A DNA stretch of 64,000 nt from Spongiibacter thalassae (GCF_012272835.1 NZ_JAAWWK010000002.1:915856-979855); one strand, 5' to 3'. Positions 9,798-20,101 are shown, numbered from the stretch's first letter. Made by a program: numbers and translations. Notes: generated from the letters alone by a model not told the origin.

Positions 9798-11957
9798 ATG
9801 GCAGATTACAAAGCCCCCGATAGCTCTGTAGAAGAGTGGAAAAAGCTGGCGAACAAGACCCTTGAACGCAGCAATAAAACGTTGGATGACCTCGTGTGGC
9901 ACACCCCCGAAGGCATCGATGTAAAGCCGCTTTACACCGCAGAAGATATCGCTGATCTGCCCTTTACCAATACACTGCCAGGCATAGAGCCGTTTATTCG
10001 CGGCCCGCAGCCCACCATGTATGCCGGTCGTCCCTGGACGATTCGTCAGTATGCGGGTTTCTCTACCGCTGAAGAATCCAATGCCTTCTACCGCAAGGCA
10101 CTTGCTGCCGGTGGCCAGGGTGTGTCGGTCGCCTTTGACCTCGCGACTCACCGTGGATACGACTCGGATCACCCACGGGTGACCGGTGACGTCGGTAAGG
10201 CCGGTGTGGCCATCGACTCTGTTGAAGACATGAAAGTGCTGTTCGACGGAATTCCCTTGGACAAGGTCTCGGTGTCCATGACCATGAACGGTGCGGTGCT
10301 GCCGGTGCTGGCGGGTTACATCGTGGCTGCCGAAGAGCAGGGCGTAAGCCAGGACCAGCTGTCGGGCACCATCCAGAACGACATCCTGAAAGAATTCATG
10401 GTGCGTAACACCTATATTTATCCGCCGCAGCCGTCGATGAAAATCATCGGCGACATCATTGCCTATGCGTCGGATAATATGCCCAAGTTCAATACAATTT
10501 CGATCTCTGGCTACCACATTCAGGAAGCCGGTGCCGATGCCGCCCTGGAGCTGGCATACACCCTTGCCGATGGCAAGGAGTACATCCGCACGGCCATCGC
10601 CGCTGGACTGGATATCGACAAGTTCGCCGGTCGTTTGTCCTTCTTCTGGGGCATCGGCATGAATTTCTACATGGAAATCGCCAAGATGCGCGCGGCGCGT
10701 CTGTTGTGGGCGGAAATCGTGTCAGAGTTCGAACCTAAAAACCCGCGCTCGAAAATGCTGCGTACTCACAGCCAGACCTCCGGTTGGTCGCTGACTGAGC
10801 AAGACCCCTACAACAACATCGTGCGTACCACTATCGAAGCGATGGCCGCAGTATTTGGTGGCACCCAGTCGCTGCACACCAACGCACTGGACGAAGCGAT
10901 CGCGCTGCCGACCCAGTTCTCGTCCCGCATCGCCCGTAACACCCAGCTGGTTATTCAGGAAGAAACCGGCATTACCAAGGTTGCTGATCCCTGGGGCGGC
11001 TCCTATATGATGGAGTCACTGACCAAGGAAATTGCTGACCGCGCCCGTGAGCTGATTGCCGAAGTCGAAGAAAAAGGCGGCATGGCAAAAGCGATCGAAA
11101 CCGGGATGCCCAAACTGCGCATCGAAGAATCCGCCGCGCGCAAGCAGGCACGTATCGACCGCGGTGAAGACGTCATCGTCGGCGTCAACAAATACATTCT
11201 CGATGAAGAAGACGATGTTGAAGTTCTCGATATCGACAACGAGAAAGTTCGTCAGTCTCAGGTAGAGGCTTTGGCTCGCATTCGCAGCTCTCGCGACGAA
11301 GCCGCTGTGGAAGACGCGCTGGAAGCGATCTACCAGTGCGCGCTGACCGGCGAAGGCAACCTGCTTGATCTGGCTGTAAAGGCCACCCGCGTTCGCGCCA
11401 CAGTGGGTGAAATCTCCTTTGCCATGGAGCGTGAGTTTGGTCGCTTCAACGCCCAGGCGCAAACCGTCTCCGGTGTCTACGGCAGCGCCTATCAGGACGA
11501 CGAAAACTGGCAGGGCATCACCAGCGATATCGAGAAATTTGTCGAAAAACACGGCCGTCGTCCGCGTATGCTGGTGTGCAAAATGGGTCAGGATGGCCAC
11601 GACCGCGGCGCGAAAGTTATCGCCACGGCCTTTGCCGACGTCGGCTTTGATATCGACCTGTCACCGATGTTCTCAACCCCTGAAGAAGTCGCCAAGCAGG
11701 CAGTGGAAAACGACGTGCACGTGGTTGGAGTATCGTCGCAAGCCGCCGGTCACAAAACCCTGGTGCCACAGTTGATTGAAGAGCTGAAAAAGGCCGGTGC
11801 TGACGACATTATTGTAGTCGCAGGTGGCGTTATTCCGCGCCCGGACTACGACTTCCTCTACCAGGCCGGTGTGAAGGGTATTTTTGGTCCCGGCACCAAG
11901 ATCCCGCTGGCTGCACGCGGCGTGTTGGACTCTATTAACGAAGCGTATAAGGGCTAA
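9798..11957 (+). CDS. Methylmalonyl-CoA mutase, single-chain (adenosylcobalamin-dependent)
   Basis: It rearranges (R)-methylmalonyl-CoA to succinyl-CoA by a radical mechanism using adenosylcobalamin. The 719 residues hold an N-terminal substrate-binding TIM barrel with [37 protein letters not shown] and [11 protein letters not shown]. The C-terminal B12 domain has the DxHxxG motif as DGHDRG (Asp599, His601, Gly604), then [11 protein letters not shown] and [12 protein letters not shown]. The catalytic and cobalamin domains are on one chain, as in homodimeric mutases (ScpA/MutB type), so no small-subunit gene is needed. GTPase chaperone MeaB follows 86 bp downstream. No cobalamin biosynthesis or adenosyltransferase gene is in the window. 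Confidence 0.96.
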   Translation: MADYKAPDSSVEEWKKLANKTLERSNKTLDDLVWHTPEGIDVKPLYTAEDIADLPFTNTLPGIEPFIRGPQPTMYAGRPWTIRQYAGFSTAEESNAFYRKALAAGGQGVSVAFDLATHRGYDSDHPRVTGDVGKAGVAIDSVEDMKVLFDGIPLDKVSVSMTMNGAVLPVLAGYIVAAEEQGVSQDQLSGTIQNDILKEFMVRNTYIYPPQPSMKIIGDIIAYASDNMPKFNTISISGYHIQEAGADAALELAYTLADGKEYIRTAIAAGLDIDKFAGRLSFFWGIGMNFYMEIAKMRAARLLWAEIVSEFEPKNPRSKMLRTHSQTSGWSLTEQDPYNNIVRTTIEAMAAVFGGTQSLHTNALDEAIALPTQFSSRIARNTQLVIQEETGITKVADPWGGSYMMESLTKEIADRARELIAEVEEKGGMAKAIETGMPKLRIEESAARKQARIDRGEDVIVGVNKYILDEEDDVEVLDIDNEKVRQSQVEALARIRSSRDEAAVEDALEAIYQCALTGEGNLLDLAVKATRVRATVGEISFAMEREFGRFNAQAQTVSGVYGSAYQDDENWQGITSDIEKFVEKHGRRPRMLVCKMGQDGHDRGAKVIATAFADVGFDIDLSPMFSTPEEVAKQAVENDVHVVGVSSQAAGHKTLVPQLIEELKKAGADDIIVVAGGVIPRPDYDFLYQAGVKGIFGPGTKIPLAARGVLDSINEAYKG

Positions 11958-11966
11958 CAGCGCCGG

Positions 11967-12025
11967 ACGCGAAATGCTGGACGCAAGACGCTGAACAACG
12001 GGCGTAAGCGTCTTGCGTTTCGCGT
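11967..12025. repeat. Compound palindrome between the mutase and meaB genes
   Basis: ACGCAAGACGC (11981-11991) pairs perfectly with GCGTCTTGCGT (12008-12018). Outside it, ACGCGAAA (11967-11974) pairs with TTTCGCGT (12018-12025). Together they form a two-step hairpin that fills most of the 86-bp gap and ends 18 bp before the meaB start. It is similar in style to the cysB-thrH repeat at 2072-2193. No terminator T-tract is present. Confidence 0.7.
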
Positions 12026-12043
12026 CTTGCGTCTCGCAACCAT

Positions 12044-13018
12044 ATGATAGACATACACGCTCTCACATCCGGTAATTCCCGCGCCCTCGCCAAGGCCATC
12101 ACTCTGGTCGAAAGCAAAAAGCTGGAGCACCGCAGTCAGGCGCAGGAACTGCTTGAAGCGGTTCTTCCTCAAACCGGCAATAGTATCCGCATTGGTATTA
12201 CCGGTATCCCCGGGGTCGGTAAATCGACATTTATCGAGGCCTTTGGCTTGTATCTGGTGTCTCAGGGCAAGCGGGTTGCGGTATTGGCGGTTGACCCCAG
12301 CTCGCCGATTGCCGGCGGTTCCATTCTGGGTGATAAAACCCGCATGGAGCTACTGTCCCGCAGCAACGATGCCTTTATTCGGCCTTCGCCCTCGGAGGGA
12401 TCTCTGGGCGGTGTTGCATTGAAAACCCGGGAAACCATGCTGCTTTGCGAAGCCGCCGGTTACGATGTGATTCTGGTGGAAACCGTTGGGGTAGGGCAGT
12501 CCGAATACGAGGTCGCCAGTATGGTGGACTTCTTTATGGTGCTGATGTTGCCCAATGCCGGCGATGAACTACAGGGTATAAAAAAGGGGATTATCGAACT
12601 GGCCGATGCTCTGGTGATTAACAAGGCCGATGGCGAGAGTATCAATCTCGCTGAGCAGACCCGCCGCCATTACCAGAACGCGCTGCATCTGCTGCGCCAC
12701 AACAGCTTCTGGACGCCTCAGGTGATGAGTTGTTCGGCCCTGAAGCAGGAAAATATTGAAGCGGTTTGGGGGATGATCAGCGGCTTTCAAATCGACGCCA
12801 CTAAAAACGGTTCACTCAGTGAAAAGCGTGCTCGCCAGGCCCGTGAGTGGATGAGCAAATTGCTCCACGAAATGCTGGATATGAAGTTAAAGGAACACCC
12901 CCAGGTGAAGGCAGAAATGCCGCTGCTCAACCAGAAGGTGACCAATGGTGAAACGACACCATTCCTTGCGGCACAACGTTTAATTGAGCTGCTGTTTAGC
13001 GATAAAAAAGAGACCTGA
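12044..13018 (+). CDS. meaB: MeaB-type GTPase chaperone of methylmalonyl-CoA mutase
   Basis: MeaB (ArgK/MMAA family) is a G3E GTPase that gates cofactor loading and protects the mutase from inactivation. The 324-residue protein shows Walker A GIPGVGKST (Lys60), AVDPSSPIAGGSILGDKTRM, the ETVGVGQSE switch region, and the base-specificity NKAD motif. It follows the mutase directly, which is the standard arrangement. No Shine-Dalgarno is visible before ATG 12044: the region upstream is the right arm of a compound palindrome, so its translation may depend on RNA structure or on upstream translation. Confidence 0.95.
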   Translation: MIDIHALTSGNSRALAKAITLVESKKLEHRSQAQELLEAVLPQTGNSIRIGITGIPGVGKSTFIEAFGLYLVSQGKRVAVLAVDPSSPIAGGSILGDKTRMELLSRSNDAFIRPSPSEGSLGGVALKTRETMLLCEAAGYDVILVETVGVGQSEYEVASMVDFFMVLMLPNAGDELQGIKKGIIELADALVINKADGESINLAEQTRRHYQNALHLLRHNSFWTPQVMSCSALKQENIEAVWGMISGFQIDATKNGSLSEKRARQAREWMSKLLHEMLDMKLKEHPQVKAEMPLLNQKVTNGETTPFLAAQRLIELLFSDKKET

Positions 13019-13024
13019 ATTGCC

Positions 13025-13480
13025 ATGCCCGCCGATATTAGCCACAAGCTGGACGAGTTTATTGCTGCCTACCTGCCTACGGCCCAGCATATGGAGTTGG
13101 CGGTTGATCGCTATGATGGCCAGTCTCTGCGTTTACATGCGCCTCTGGCGCCCAGTATTAATGACAAGCTCACGGCCTTTGGCGGTAGCATCTATGTCGT
13201 TGCCGTGATGACCTGTTGGGGTATGGTCTATCTGCGCTGTGTCGAGGCGGGGCTGGATCCCGACATTGTGGTTGCCAAAGCGGAAATTGATTATCTGCTG
13301 CCGGTGAATGACGATATCGTCGCTGAGTCGGTGCCCGCTCTGGATGACCAGTGGGAGCATTTTTTCCATAGCTTCGACGACCGCGGTCGGGGGAAAATCG
13401 AGCTGTGTTCACAGGTTATCGTGCGCGGCGAAGTCGCCGCGCGCTTCAAGGGCATTTACGCCATCGTCGGGGTTAAATAG
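13025..13480 (+). CDS. Putative hotdog-fold thioesterase (YiiD C-terminal domain family)
   Basis: This 151-residue protein resembles the free-standing version of the thioesterase domain found at the C-terminus of YiiD. Characteristic segments are LAPSINDKLTAFGGSIYVVA, then AVMTCWGMVYLRC, and a late VIVRGEVAARFKGIYAIV strand. It begins 6 bp after meaB ends, so it belongs to the methylmalonyl-CoA operon by position. A role in releasing CoA from a stalled or wrong acyl-CoA is conceivable but only inferred. No membrane segment or signal peptide is visible. Confidence 0.7.
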   Translation: MPADISHKLDEFIAAYLPTAQHMELAVDRYDGQSLRLHAPLAPSINDKLTAFGGSIYVVAVMTCWGMVYLRCVEAGLDPDIVVAKAEIDYLLPVNDDIVAESVPALDDQWEHFFHSFDDRGRGKIELCSQVIVRGEVAARFKGIYAIVGVK

Positions 13481-13520
13481 CCTCGCGTTGTTTTCTCCAT
13501 CGCGTTCATGAAAAGGCTGT

Positions 13521-14693
13521 TTACTGCCGGTAAAGAAACTTTTCCAGCTCCTCTCGCTGGGTCATGCCGTCGTTATAGCCCAAATCAATTAATTTCCCGC
13601 AGTATTCCGGTGTGAACAACAGGTAGCTGGCGATACTGACATTACCGCCACGGTTGGCCCCGGTTCTGCCCATAAAAAAGCGTAAACTGCGGGGCAACTC
13701 GCTGATATGCTCGTCGGCGATAGCGTCGATATCCTCGCTGGGGCTCACCACCAGGCAGTCCACTGGCAACAACGCCCGCCCCATCATTTGCATATTGTCT
13801 TCGGGGATCAGTGTCAGCAATTCATTGACTCGTTCCAGTCTCTCGATATCGGTTTCGATACTGTCGATAAAGGCGCTGTTCAATAGTTGCCCAATGATTT
13901 GCCCAAAGGCGGGGGATTGGATCGGTTTCGCCCGGTGGTGGTAGACCCGTTTGTGGCCGTTGGCCGGAATCACCAATACTCGATTCGCCCCGAGGTGGAT
14001 CGCAGGGCTGATTGGCGTCAACTGCCGCAGCGCACCGTCGCCATAATAGTAGCGACCGATTTTAGCGGGTGGAAAGATGGTCGGAATCGCGGTTGAGGCC
14101 ATCAGGTGCTGTAGCTGTATAGGGGTGGCCACACCCTGGCGGCGCCAACGCTGCCAGCCCGCGTGCTGAGGGCCGCCCTGGAAAAAGGTTTCAGACAGAC
14201 CGAGAGTGTAATTCATCGCCGTAAGCGACAGTGCGTCGAGGTCGCCGTTGTAGATATTGCGACCGATATCGTCGAAGTCTATGTGATGTTGTAACAGTTC
14301 CCGCAGAGGACTATTGTCCAGCAGGGCAACGGGCCGGCCTTCGGTGATACCCGCATTGAACAGGGAAACCCCGAGTCGAATAGCGTTGCGGATCACCCCG
14401 TAGACATCCGCCCGATAGATTTTCTGGGTGGTGAGGTCCCGCCACATCATTTCCAGGGTGCGTACTGCACCGACAAAGTGGTGGGCCCCCGCGCCAATAG
14501 ACACCGCGTTGATGCCCCCCGCCGAGGTGCCGACCAGTATGGGAAAGGGATTGTTGTGGCGTTTGTCATGGATCTCGGCCAGGGCCTTTAACACGCCCAC
14601 CTGATAGGCGGCGCGGGCGCCACCGCCGGGTAGAACCAGCCCGGTGTTGGCGCGACTGACACTGTTGCCAATGGCTGATACGGAGTCGTTCAC
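13521..14693 (-). CDS. Patatin-like phospholipase family protein
   Basis: A 390-residue serine acyl hydrolase with the patatin Ser-Asp dyad. The oxyanion motif GLVLPGGGARAAYQVG lies near residues 18-33, the nucleophile elbow GTSAG has Ser57, and the catalytic Asp219 sits in YGDGALRQL. No signal peptide is evident, so it is probably cytoplasmic or membrane-associated. The GTG start overlaps the ppsR stop (GTGA), so the two are translationally coupled. The lipid substrate is unknown. It converges on the thioesterase gene with a 40-bp gap. Confidence 0.87.
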   Translation of the reverse strand: MNDSVSAIGNSVSRANTGLVLPGGGARAAYQVGVLKALAEIHDKRHNNPFPILVGTSAGGINAVSIGAGAHHFVGAVRTLEMMWRDLTTQKIYRADVYGVIRNAIRLGVSLFNAGITEGRPVALLDNSPLRELLQHHIDFDDIGRNIYNGDLDALSLTAMNYTLGLSETFFQGGPQHAGWQRWRRQGVATPIQLQHLMASTAIPTIFPPAKIGRYYYGDGALRQLTPISPAIHLGANRVLVIPANGHKRVYHHRAKPIQSPAFGQIIGQLLNSAFIDSIETDIERLERVNELLTLIPEDNMQMMGRALLPVDCLVVSPSEDIDAIADEHISELPRSLRFFMGRTGANRGGNVSIASYLLFTPEYCGKLIDLGYNDGMTQREELEKFLYRQ

Positions 14694-15511
14694 TGTGAGC
14701 GCTGGCCCCGTAATCCGGTTTCAACCAGGATGCGAGTGGCGATTTCTTCCACTGAGGCATGGGTGGTGTCGATATAGGGGATACCAAAGCGACTGAACAG
14801 GGCCTCGGCGTCGCGCACCTCGTCTTCACAGCGGCGCAGGCTGGCATAGGGGCTGTTCGGGCGGCGTTCACTGCGAATCGCTGACAGGCGCTCGGGTTCA
14901 ATGGTCAGTCCGTAGAGGCGGTCGCGGTATTCCGCCAACGGACGGGGCAGCCGACGCTCCTCAAGATCCTCTTCGGTGAGGGGATAGTTGGCAACGAATA
15001 CCCCGGTTTGCAGGGCGAGGTAGAGACAGGTCGGGGTTTTGCCACTGCGGGATACCCCGATAAGAATCACCTGGGCCTGGTCATAGCGGTTGATACGGGC
15101 GCCGTCGTCGTTGTCGAGGGCGAAATTGACCGCATCGATACGGTTTTTGTAGCGGGCGTCGCGGTCGGCGTTTTTCACCCGGCCTACCGTGCTGGAGGGC
15201 TTTTGTCCCAGCGCGGTTTCCAGTTGTCCGAGAAAGTGCGCCAGCACGTCGATAATAAAACCGCTGCTGGTGGCGATCACCGCGCGAATATCCGCGTTAA
15301 CCAGGGTATCGAAGATGATGGGCTGCTCGCCGCTTTCCTTGGCAACCCGGTCGATTTTTTCCACGGCGGCCTGGGCTTTTTCAATGGAGTCTACGTAAGG
15401 CACGATGACGTGCTCGAATTTTTGCTGCTCAAATTGGGATAAAAGACTGCTGCCCAGGGTCTCGGCGGTGATGCCGGTACTGTCTGAAATAAAGAATACG
15501 GTGCGTGTCAT
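14690..15511 (-). CDS. ppsR: PEP synthase regulatory protein PpsR (kinase/pyrophosphorylase)
   Basis: PpsR switches PEP synthase off by ADP-dependent phosphorylation of a threonine next to the catalytic histidine, and back on by phosphorolysis. The 273 residues match the DUF299 family: N-terminal FFISDSTGITAETLG, a P-loop-like GVSRSGKTPTCLYLA at about 152-166, and the C-terminal YIDTTHASVEEIA. It is divergent from ppsA across 130 bp, the usual bacterial arrangement, which supports the PEP synthase target rather than pyruvate phosphate dikinase. Confidence 0.94.
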   Translation of the reverse strand: MTRTVFFISDSTGITAETLGSSLLSQFEQQKFEHVIVPYVDSIEKAQAAVEKIDRVAKESGEQPIIFDTLVNADIRAVIATSSGFIIDVLAHFLGQLETALGQKPSSTVGRVKNADRDARYKNRIDAVNFALDNDDGARINRYDQAQVILIGVSRSGKTPTCLYLALQTGVFVANYPLTEEDLEERRLPRPLAEYRDRLYGLTIEPERLSAIRSERRPNSPYASLRRCEDEVRDAEALFSRFGIPYIDTTHASVEEIATRILVETGLRGQRSQ

Positions 15512-15641
15512 GTAGTTTTTTTACCAAATAGCCGAAGAATCTCGACGGGAATTTCCAGAATAGCTGGTCTACTATCACTGCATCAAATTATTACACACTT
15601 ATAACTGCTGGGCCGACGCTTTGCAAAACGGAGAAATACCA

Positions 15642-18014
15642 ATGGCTGAATACGTAATCTGGTTCCGCGATCTGGGCATGAACGATGTTGAGCGAGTCGG
15701 GGGCAAAAACGCCTCGCTGGGTGAAATGATAAGCCAGTTGTCGAATGCCGGCGTATCGGTGCCAGATGGCTTTGCCACCACCGCACAGGCCTATCGCGAC
15801 TTTCTTGAGCAGAGTGGTCTGAACGATCGCATCCAGTCGGCGCTTAACGACCTGGATATTGACGACGTGAAAAAACTGGCGGAAGTGGGCCGGGATATTC
15901 GTCAGTGGATCGTCGATACCCCCTTTCCAGCGCCACTGAACGAGGCGATTAGCACCGCCTACGCCAAAATGATTGACGGCAATCCGGCAATGGCCTGTGC
16001 GGTGCGCTCCTCGGCGACGGCTGAAGACCTGCCCGATGCCTCCTTTGCGGGTCAGCAGGAAACCTTCCTGAACATCAACGGCCTCGACAATATTATGATC
16101 GCCATCAAGGAGGTATTTGCCTCTTTGTACAACGATCGCGCGATTTCCTACCGGGTGCACAAGGGCTTTGAACACGCCGATGTCGCACTGTCCGCAGGCA
16201 TTCAGCGCATGGTGCGTTCCGAAACCGGCGCCGCCGGGGTCATGTTCTCTATGGATACCGAATCCGGCTTTGATGGCGTTGTGTTTATCACCGCCAGCTA
16301 CGGCCTGGGTGAAACCGTTGTACAGGGCGCGGTAAACCCCGATGAGTTTTACGTACACAAGGCCACCCTTGAGAAAAATCGTCCCGCAGTACTGCGCCGT
16401 AACCTTGGCAGCAAACTGATCAAGATGGTCTACGGCAGTGAGGCCTCTGCGGGCAAGTCGGTGGAAACCGTTGAGGTGCCCGAGGCTGATCGCAGCGAAT
16501 TCTGTATTACCGACGACGAAGTGATGTCACTGGCCCGTCAGGCGCTGATTATCGAAAAGCACTATGGTCGGCCGATGGATATCGAGTGGGCCAGAGATGG
16601 CGATGACGGCAAGCTGTACATCGTCCAGGCCCGTCCGGAAACCGTCAAGAGCCGCGAATCCGCCAATATGATGGAGCGCTACCTGCTCAAGGAAAAGGGC
16701 AATGTGCTCTGTGAAGGTCGCTCAATCGGTCAGCGTATTGGCGCGGGTCCGGTTCGCGTCATCGACAACCTGGCGCAGATGGATGAGGTTCAGCAGGGCG
16801 ATGTGCTTGTTACCGACATGACCGACCCGGACTGGGAGCCAGTGATGAAGCGGGCCTCTGCCATCGTCACCAACCGGGGTGGCCGTACCTGCCACGCGGC
16901 GATCATTGCCCGGGAGCTGGGCATCCCCGCCGTTGTGGGTTGTGGCGACGCCACCGAACGCCTGAAAACCGGTCAGGAAGTCACAGTATCCTGTGCGGAA
17001 GGTGATACCGGTATGGTGTACGAGGGCATGCTGGAGTTCAATATCAGCCGCAACAAGCTCGATGCCATGCCCGAGCTGCCCTTCAAAATTATGATGAACG
17101 TGGGCAACCCCGACCGGGCCTTTGATTTCCAGGCCTACCCCAACGCCGGTGTCGGTCTGGCGCGTCTGGAGTTTATTATCAACCGGATGATTGGCGTTCA
17201 CCCCAAGGCGCTGATTAATTTCGATACCTTGCCGCGGGATGTGCAGCAGGCGGTAAAACGTCGGGTTGCTGGCTATAGCGATCCGGTGGAGTTCTATGTC
17301 GAAAAATTGGTGGAAGGAATTTCCAGCATCGCCAGTGCCTTCTACCCCGAGCGTGTCATCGTGCGGATGTCAGATTTCAAATCCAATGAGTACGCCCACC
17401 TGATCGGCGGCAGCTTGTATGAGCCTTCGGAAGAAAACCCCATGCTGGGCTTCCGTGGTGCCTCGCGCTACATCTCCGACAGCTTCCGGGAGTGCTTCGA
17501 GCTGGAATGCCGTGCGCTCAAGCGGGTTCGGGAGGAGATGGATCTGAGCAATGTCGAGATTATGGTGCCCTTCGTACGTACCGTTGGTGAGGCCAAACAG
17601 GTTATCGACCTCCTCGCGGAGAACGGCCTGAAGCGGGGCGAAAACGGCTTGAAGGTGATTATGATGTGCGAGCTGCCCGCCAACGCGATTCTGGCGGAGC
17701 AATTCCTCGAGCACTTCGACGGTTTCTCCATTGGCTCCAACGATTTGACCCAGCTTACCCTGGGGCTGGATCGCGACTCCGGCTTGATTGCCCACCTGTT
17801 TGACGAGCGCAACGAGGCCATTAAGGAGCTGCTGAAAAATGCCATCCAGGCCTGTAAAAAGGCAGGTAAGTATGTGGGTATCTGTGGTCAGGGACCGTCT
17901 GATCACCCTGACTTTGCCCAGTGGCTGATGGAGCAGGGGATCGACAGCGTGTCGCTCAACCCGGATTCGGTGTTGGAGACCTGGTTGTTCCTGGCGGAAA
18001 AACTGAAGAAGTAA
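15642..18014 (+). CDS. ppsA: Phosphoenolpyruvate synthase
   Basis: It converts pyruvate and ATP to PEP, AMP and phosphate for gluconeogenesis. The 790-residue protein is close to the E. coli length. Domains in order: N-terminal ATP-binding region ([12 protein letters not shown] and [20 protein letters not shown]), the phosphohistidine domain with [19 protein letters not shown] (His418), and a C-terminal PEP-binding barrel ending in [15 protein letters not shown] with the catalytic cysteine. ATG 15642 is preceded by an ACGGAG Shine-Dalgarno; an in-frame TTG at 15621 lacks one. Control by PpsR is inferred from the divergent neighbour. A strong terminator follows. Confidence 0.97.
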   Translation: MAEYVIWFRDLGMNDVERVGGKNASLGEMISQLSNAGVSVPDGFATTAQAYRDFLEQSGLNDRIQSALNDLDIDDVKKLAEVGRDIRQWIVDTPFPAPLNEAISTAYAKMIDGNPAMACAVRSSATAEDLPDASFAGQQETFLNINGLDNIMIAIKEVFASLYNDRAISYRVHKGFEHADVALSAGIQRMVRSETGAAGVMFSMDTESGFDGVVFITASYGLGETVVQGAVNPDEFYVHKATLEKNRPAVLRRNLGSKLIKMVYGSEASAGKSVETVEVPEADRSEFCITDDEVMSLARQALIIEKHYGRPMDIEWARDGDDGKLYIVQARPETVKSRESANMMERYLLKEKGNVLCEGRSIGQRIGAGPVRVIDNLAQMDEVQQGDVLVTDMTDPDWEPVMKRASAIVTNRGGRTCHAAIIARELGIPAVVGCGDATERLKTGQEVTVSCAEGDTGMVYEGMLEFNISRNKLDAMPELPFKIMMNVGNPDRAFDFQAYPNAGVGLARLEFIINRMIGVHPKALINFDTLPRDVQQAVKRRVAGYSDPVEFYVEKLVEGISSIASAFYPERVIVRMSDFKSNEYAHLIGGSLYEPSEENPMLGFRGASRYISDSFRECFELECRALKRVREEMDLSNVEIMVPFVRTVGEAKQVIDLLAENGLKRGENGLKVIMMCELPANAILAEQFLEHFDGFSIGSNDLTQLTLGLDRDSGLIAHLFDERNEAIKELLKNAIQACKKAGKYVGICGQGPSDHPDFAQWLMEQGIDSVSLNPDSVLETWLFLAEKLKK

Positions 18015-18088
18015 GCCGCAGCAAAGCCCCGGCTATTCCAGCGCATAACGCTGGGTGGCGGGGTTGAGCCCCGAGAGGTTTTAACTGA

Positions 18089-18127
18089 CAAGGCCCCGCT
18101 GGCTTACCCGCGGGGCCTTGTTGGTTT
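18089..18127 (+). terminator. Rho-independent terminator after ppsA
   Basis: A perfect 11-bp stem, CAAGGCCCCGC (18089-18099) with GCGGGGCCTTG (18110-18120), encloses a 10-nt loop and is followed by TTGGTTTTT. It lies 75 bp after the ppsA stop and before the convergent amidase gene. Confidence 0.9.
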
Positions 18128-18188
18128 TTAGAACGGTTTTCTGCGTTAGGTATTGTCGTCTACCGGGGGGCTGTTGCCAGGCGTGATG

Positions 18189-18968
18189 TCAGCGCTCGAC
18201 CAACTCAAAGGGGTCGGCGTCCTGTGCGGCGGGAAAGTTCTGTCGAAACTGGTTCTGTGCCCCTGCGTCCAGCTCAGCCTGCAAAATCCCTGCTTTCCCT
18301 TCAGCCAGTGATGCCATTGGCTTGCCCATAAAGTCGTAAATTCCACTGTCACCACTGTAGGGATGGCCGTTGCCGTCGCTGCCGACGCGATTGACTCCGA
18401 CAACATAGCTTTGATTTTCAATCGCACGGGCGGGTAGCAAGGTGCGCCAGGCGTAGGCCCTCTGGGCGGGCCAATTCGCGACATAGATCAATACATCGTA
18501 GTCATCACGGTTGCGGGAAAACACCGGAAAGCGCAGGTCGTAGCATACTTGCAGGCAGTAGCGCAGTCCGCGCCATTCCACCACGACCCGGCGCTGGCCC
18601 GGTGAATAGTGCTCGTGCTCCCGGGCCATGCGAAACAGGTGGTGTTTATCATAGTGGCTAAGGGTGCCATCGGGTGTGGCCCAGAATAAACGGTTGAAGA
18701 ACTCCCCGTTCTCGCGCACGGCGACAGACCCGCTTATCGCGCAATCATAATGTGCGGCCTGGGCCAGCAGCCACTGGCTGGTAGGCCCGTCGGCGGCTTC
18801 GGCAATGTCTTCGCTGTTCATGGAGAACCCGGTGCTGAACATTTCCGGAAGCACAATAACATCGGCGCCTTTGCACACTGGCAGCAGACGCTCAAATTGC
18901 GCACGGTTCGCCGGGGCGTTCTGCCAGACGAGCTCACTCTGAATGGCGCACAGTTTTACAGTTGACAT
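18189..18968 (-). CDS. Omega-amidase-type carbon-nitrogen hydrolase (YafV-like)
   Basis: A 259-residue nitrilase-superfamily amidase. The catalytic triad is visible: Glu42 in VLPEMFSTGF, Lys108 in YDKHHLFRMA and Cys142 in QVCYDLRFPVF. The family hydrolyses alpha-ketoglutaramate and alpha-ketosuccinamate, or similar omega-amides of 2-oxoacids. Its start overlaps the 3' end of the aminotransferase gene by 13 bp, so the pair is an operon. This matches the transaminase/omega-amidase route for methionine salvage and glutamine transamination. The exact substrate is inferred. Confidence 0.85.
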   Translation of the reverse strand: MSTVKLCAIQSELVWQNAPANRAQFERLLPVCKGADVIVLPEMFSTGFSMNSEDIAEAADGPTSQWLLAQAAHYDCAISGSVAVRENGEFFNRLFWATPDGTLSHYDKHHLFRMAREHEHYSPGQRRVVVEWRGLRYCLQVCYDLRFPVFSRNRDDYDVLIYVANWPAQRAYAWRTLLPARAIENQSYVVGVNRVGSDGNGHPYSGDSGIYDFMGKPMASLAEGKAGILQAELDAGAQNQFRQNFPAAQDADPFELVER

Positions 18969-20101
18969 AGTTTCTCCGCCGCGGCAATCAGGGTGTCATC
19001 GCCCTTGGCAAAGCACAGGCGAATAATGCGGGTGTCCGGTGGACTTTGGTAAAACACCGATAGCGGTATGGCAGCAACACCGCGCTCTGTGGTCAGCCAG
19101 CGGCAAAAGGCCATATCATCGAGGTCGCTGATCGCGCTGTAATCCGCCAGCAAAAAATAGGTGCCGGCGCTGGGTAGCAAGGTCAAACGACTGCCCGCCA
19201 GTTCACGAACAAAAAGGTCTCGCTTCTGCTGATAAAAACTCCCCAGTTCGTCGATGTGTTCGGGGTGTTCGGTCAACATATCGGCGATAGCGTACTGGGC
19301 GGGAGTGAAGCTGGAGAAGGTCACATATTGGTGGATTTTGCGAAACTCTGCGGTCAGCTCCGGCGGGGCGATGACGTAGCCCAGTTTCCAGCCCGTGCAG
19401 TGAAAGGACTTGCCAAAAGAGGAGACGATCGCGGTGCGCTCTGCCAATGCGGGAAAACAACTGGCACTGAGGCGCTCGGCACCATCAAACACAATGTGCT
19501 CGTAGACCTCGTCGCTGATAAGCCACAGTTGGTGCTTGAGCACGATGCGCTCCAGTTCCAGCCACCCGGCTCGATCCAGGCAGGTGGCCGTCGGGTTGTG
19601 GGGGCTGTTGACGATGATGCACCGCGTTCTGGGTGTAATGGATGATTCCAGCGCTTGCCAGTCGATGTGATACGCTGGGGGCATAAGTGGAATATGGACA
19701 CAGGAGCCGCCCGCCAGCTCCACCGCTGGCGCATAGCTGTCGTAGCAGGGGTCGAACACAATCACTTCATCGCCGCTGTGCACCAGTGACTGTATGGCAA
19801 CAAACAGCCCCTCCGTGGCACCGGAGCACACGGTGACCATCGATTCGGCGTCCACCGATCGCTGGTAGCAGCGTGCCGACAATCGTTCAATTCCAGAGAG
19901 CAGGGGGGGCGCCCCGGCCATGGGCGCATATTGGTTTAGCCCTGCTTGGCCGTGGTGGGCCAGACGCTCCAGCAGGTAAGCCGGGGCGGGAAAGTCCGGA
20001 AAACCCTGGGCGAGATTTATGGCGCCGCTCTTTGCCGCCATCTGTGACATGGTGGTAAAAATAGTGGTGCCCACATGGGGTAGCTTGCTGTCCAGGGTCA
20101 T
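18956..20101 (-). CDS. PLP-dependent aminotransferase, probable methionine/glutamine transaminase (YbdL-like)
   Basis: A 381-residue class I/II fold-type I aminotransferase. Features are the N-terminal INLAQGFPDFPAP, the VCSGATEGLF cofactor loop, VNSPHNPTA, ISDEVYEHIVF and the PLP lysine Lys231 in SSFGKSFHCTGWKLGYV. These match the KYAT/YbdL group that transaminates methionine, glutamine or aromatic amino acids with 2-oxoacids. ATG 20101 was preferred over an upstream TTG at 20119 because GAG lies at a good distance before it. It overlaps the omega-amidase gene, which would remove the oxo-amide product and make the reaction irreversible. Confidence 0.86.
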   Translation of the reverse strand: MTLDSKLPHVGTTIFTTMSQMAAKSGAINLAQGFPDFPAPAYLLERLAHHGQAGLNQYAPMAGAPPLLSGIERLSARCYQRSVDAESMVTVCSGATEGLFVAIQSLVHSGDEVIVFDPCYDSYAPAVELAGGSCVHIPLMPPAYHIDWQALESSITPRTRCIIVNSPHNPTATCLDRAGWLELERIVLKHQLWLISDEVYEHIVFDGAERLSASCFPALAERTAIVSSFGKSFHCTGWKLGYVIAPPELTAEFRKIHQYVTFSSFTPAQYAIADMLTEHPEHIDELGSFYQQKRDLFVRELAGSRLTLLPSAGTYFLLADYSAISDLDDMAFCRWLTTERGVAAIPLSVFYQSPPDTRIIRLCFAKGDDTLIAAAEKLCQL

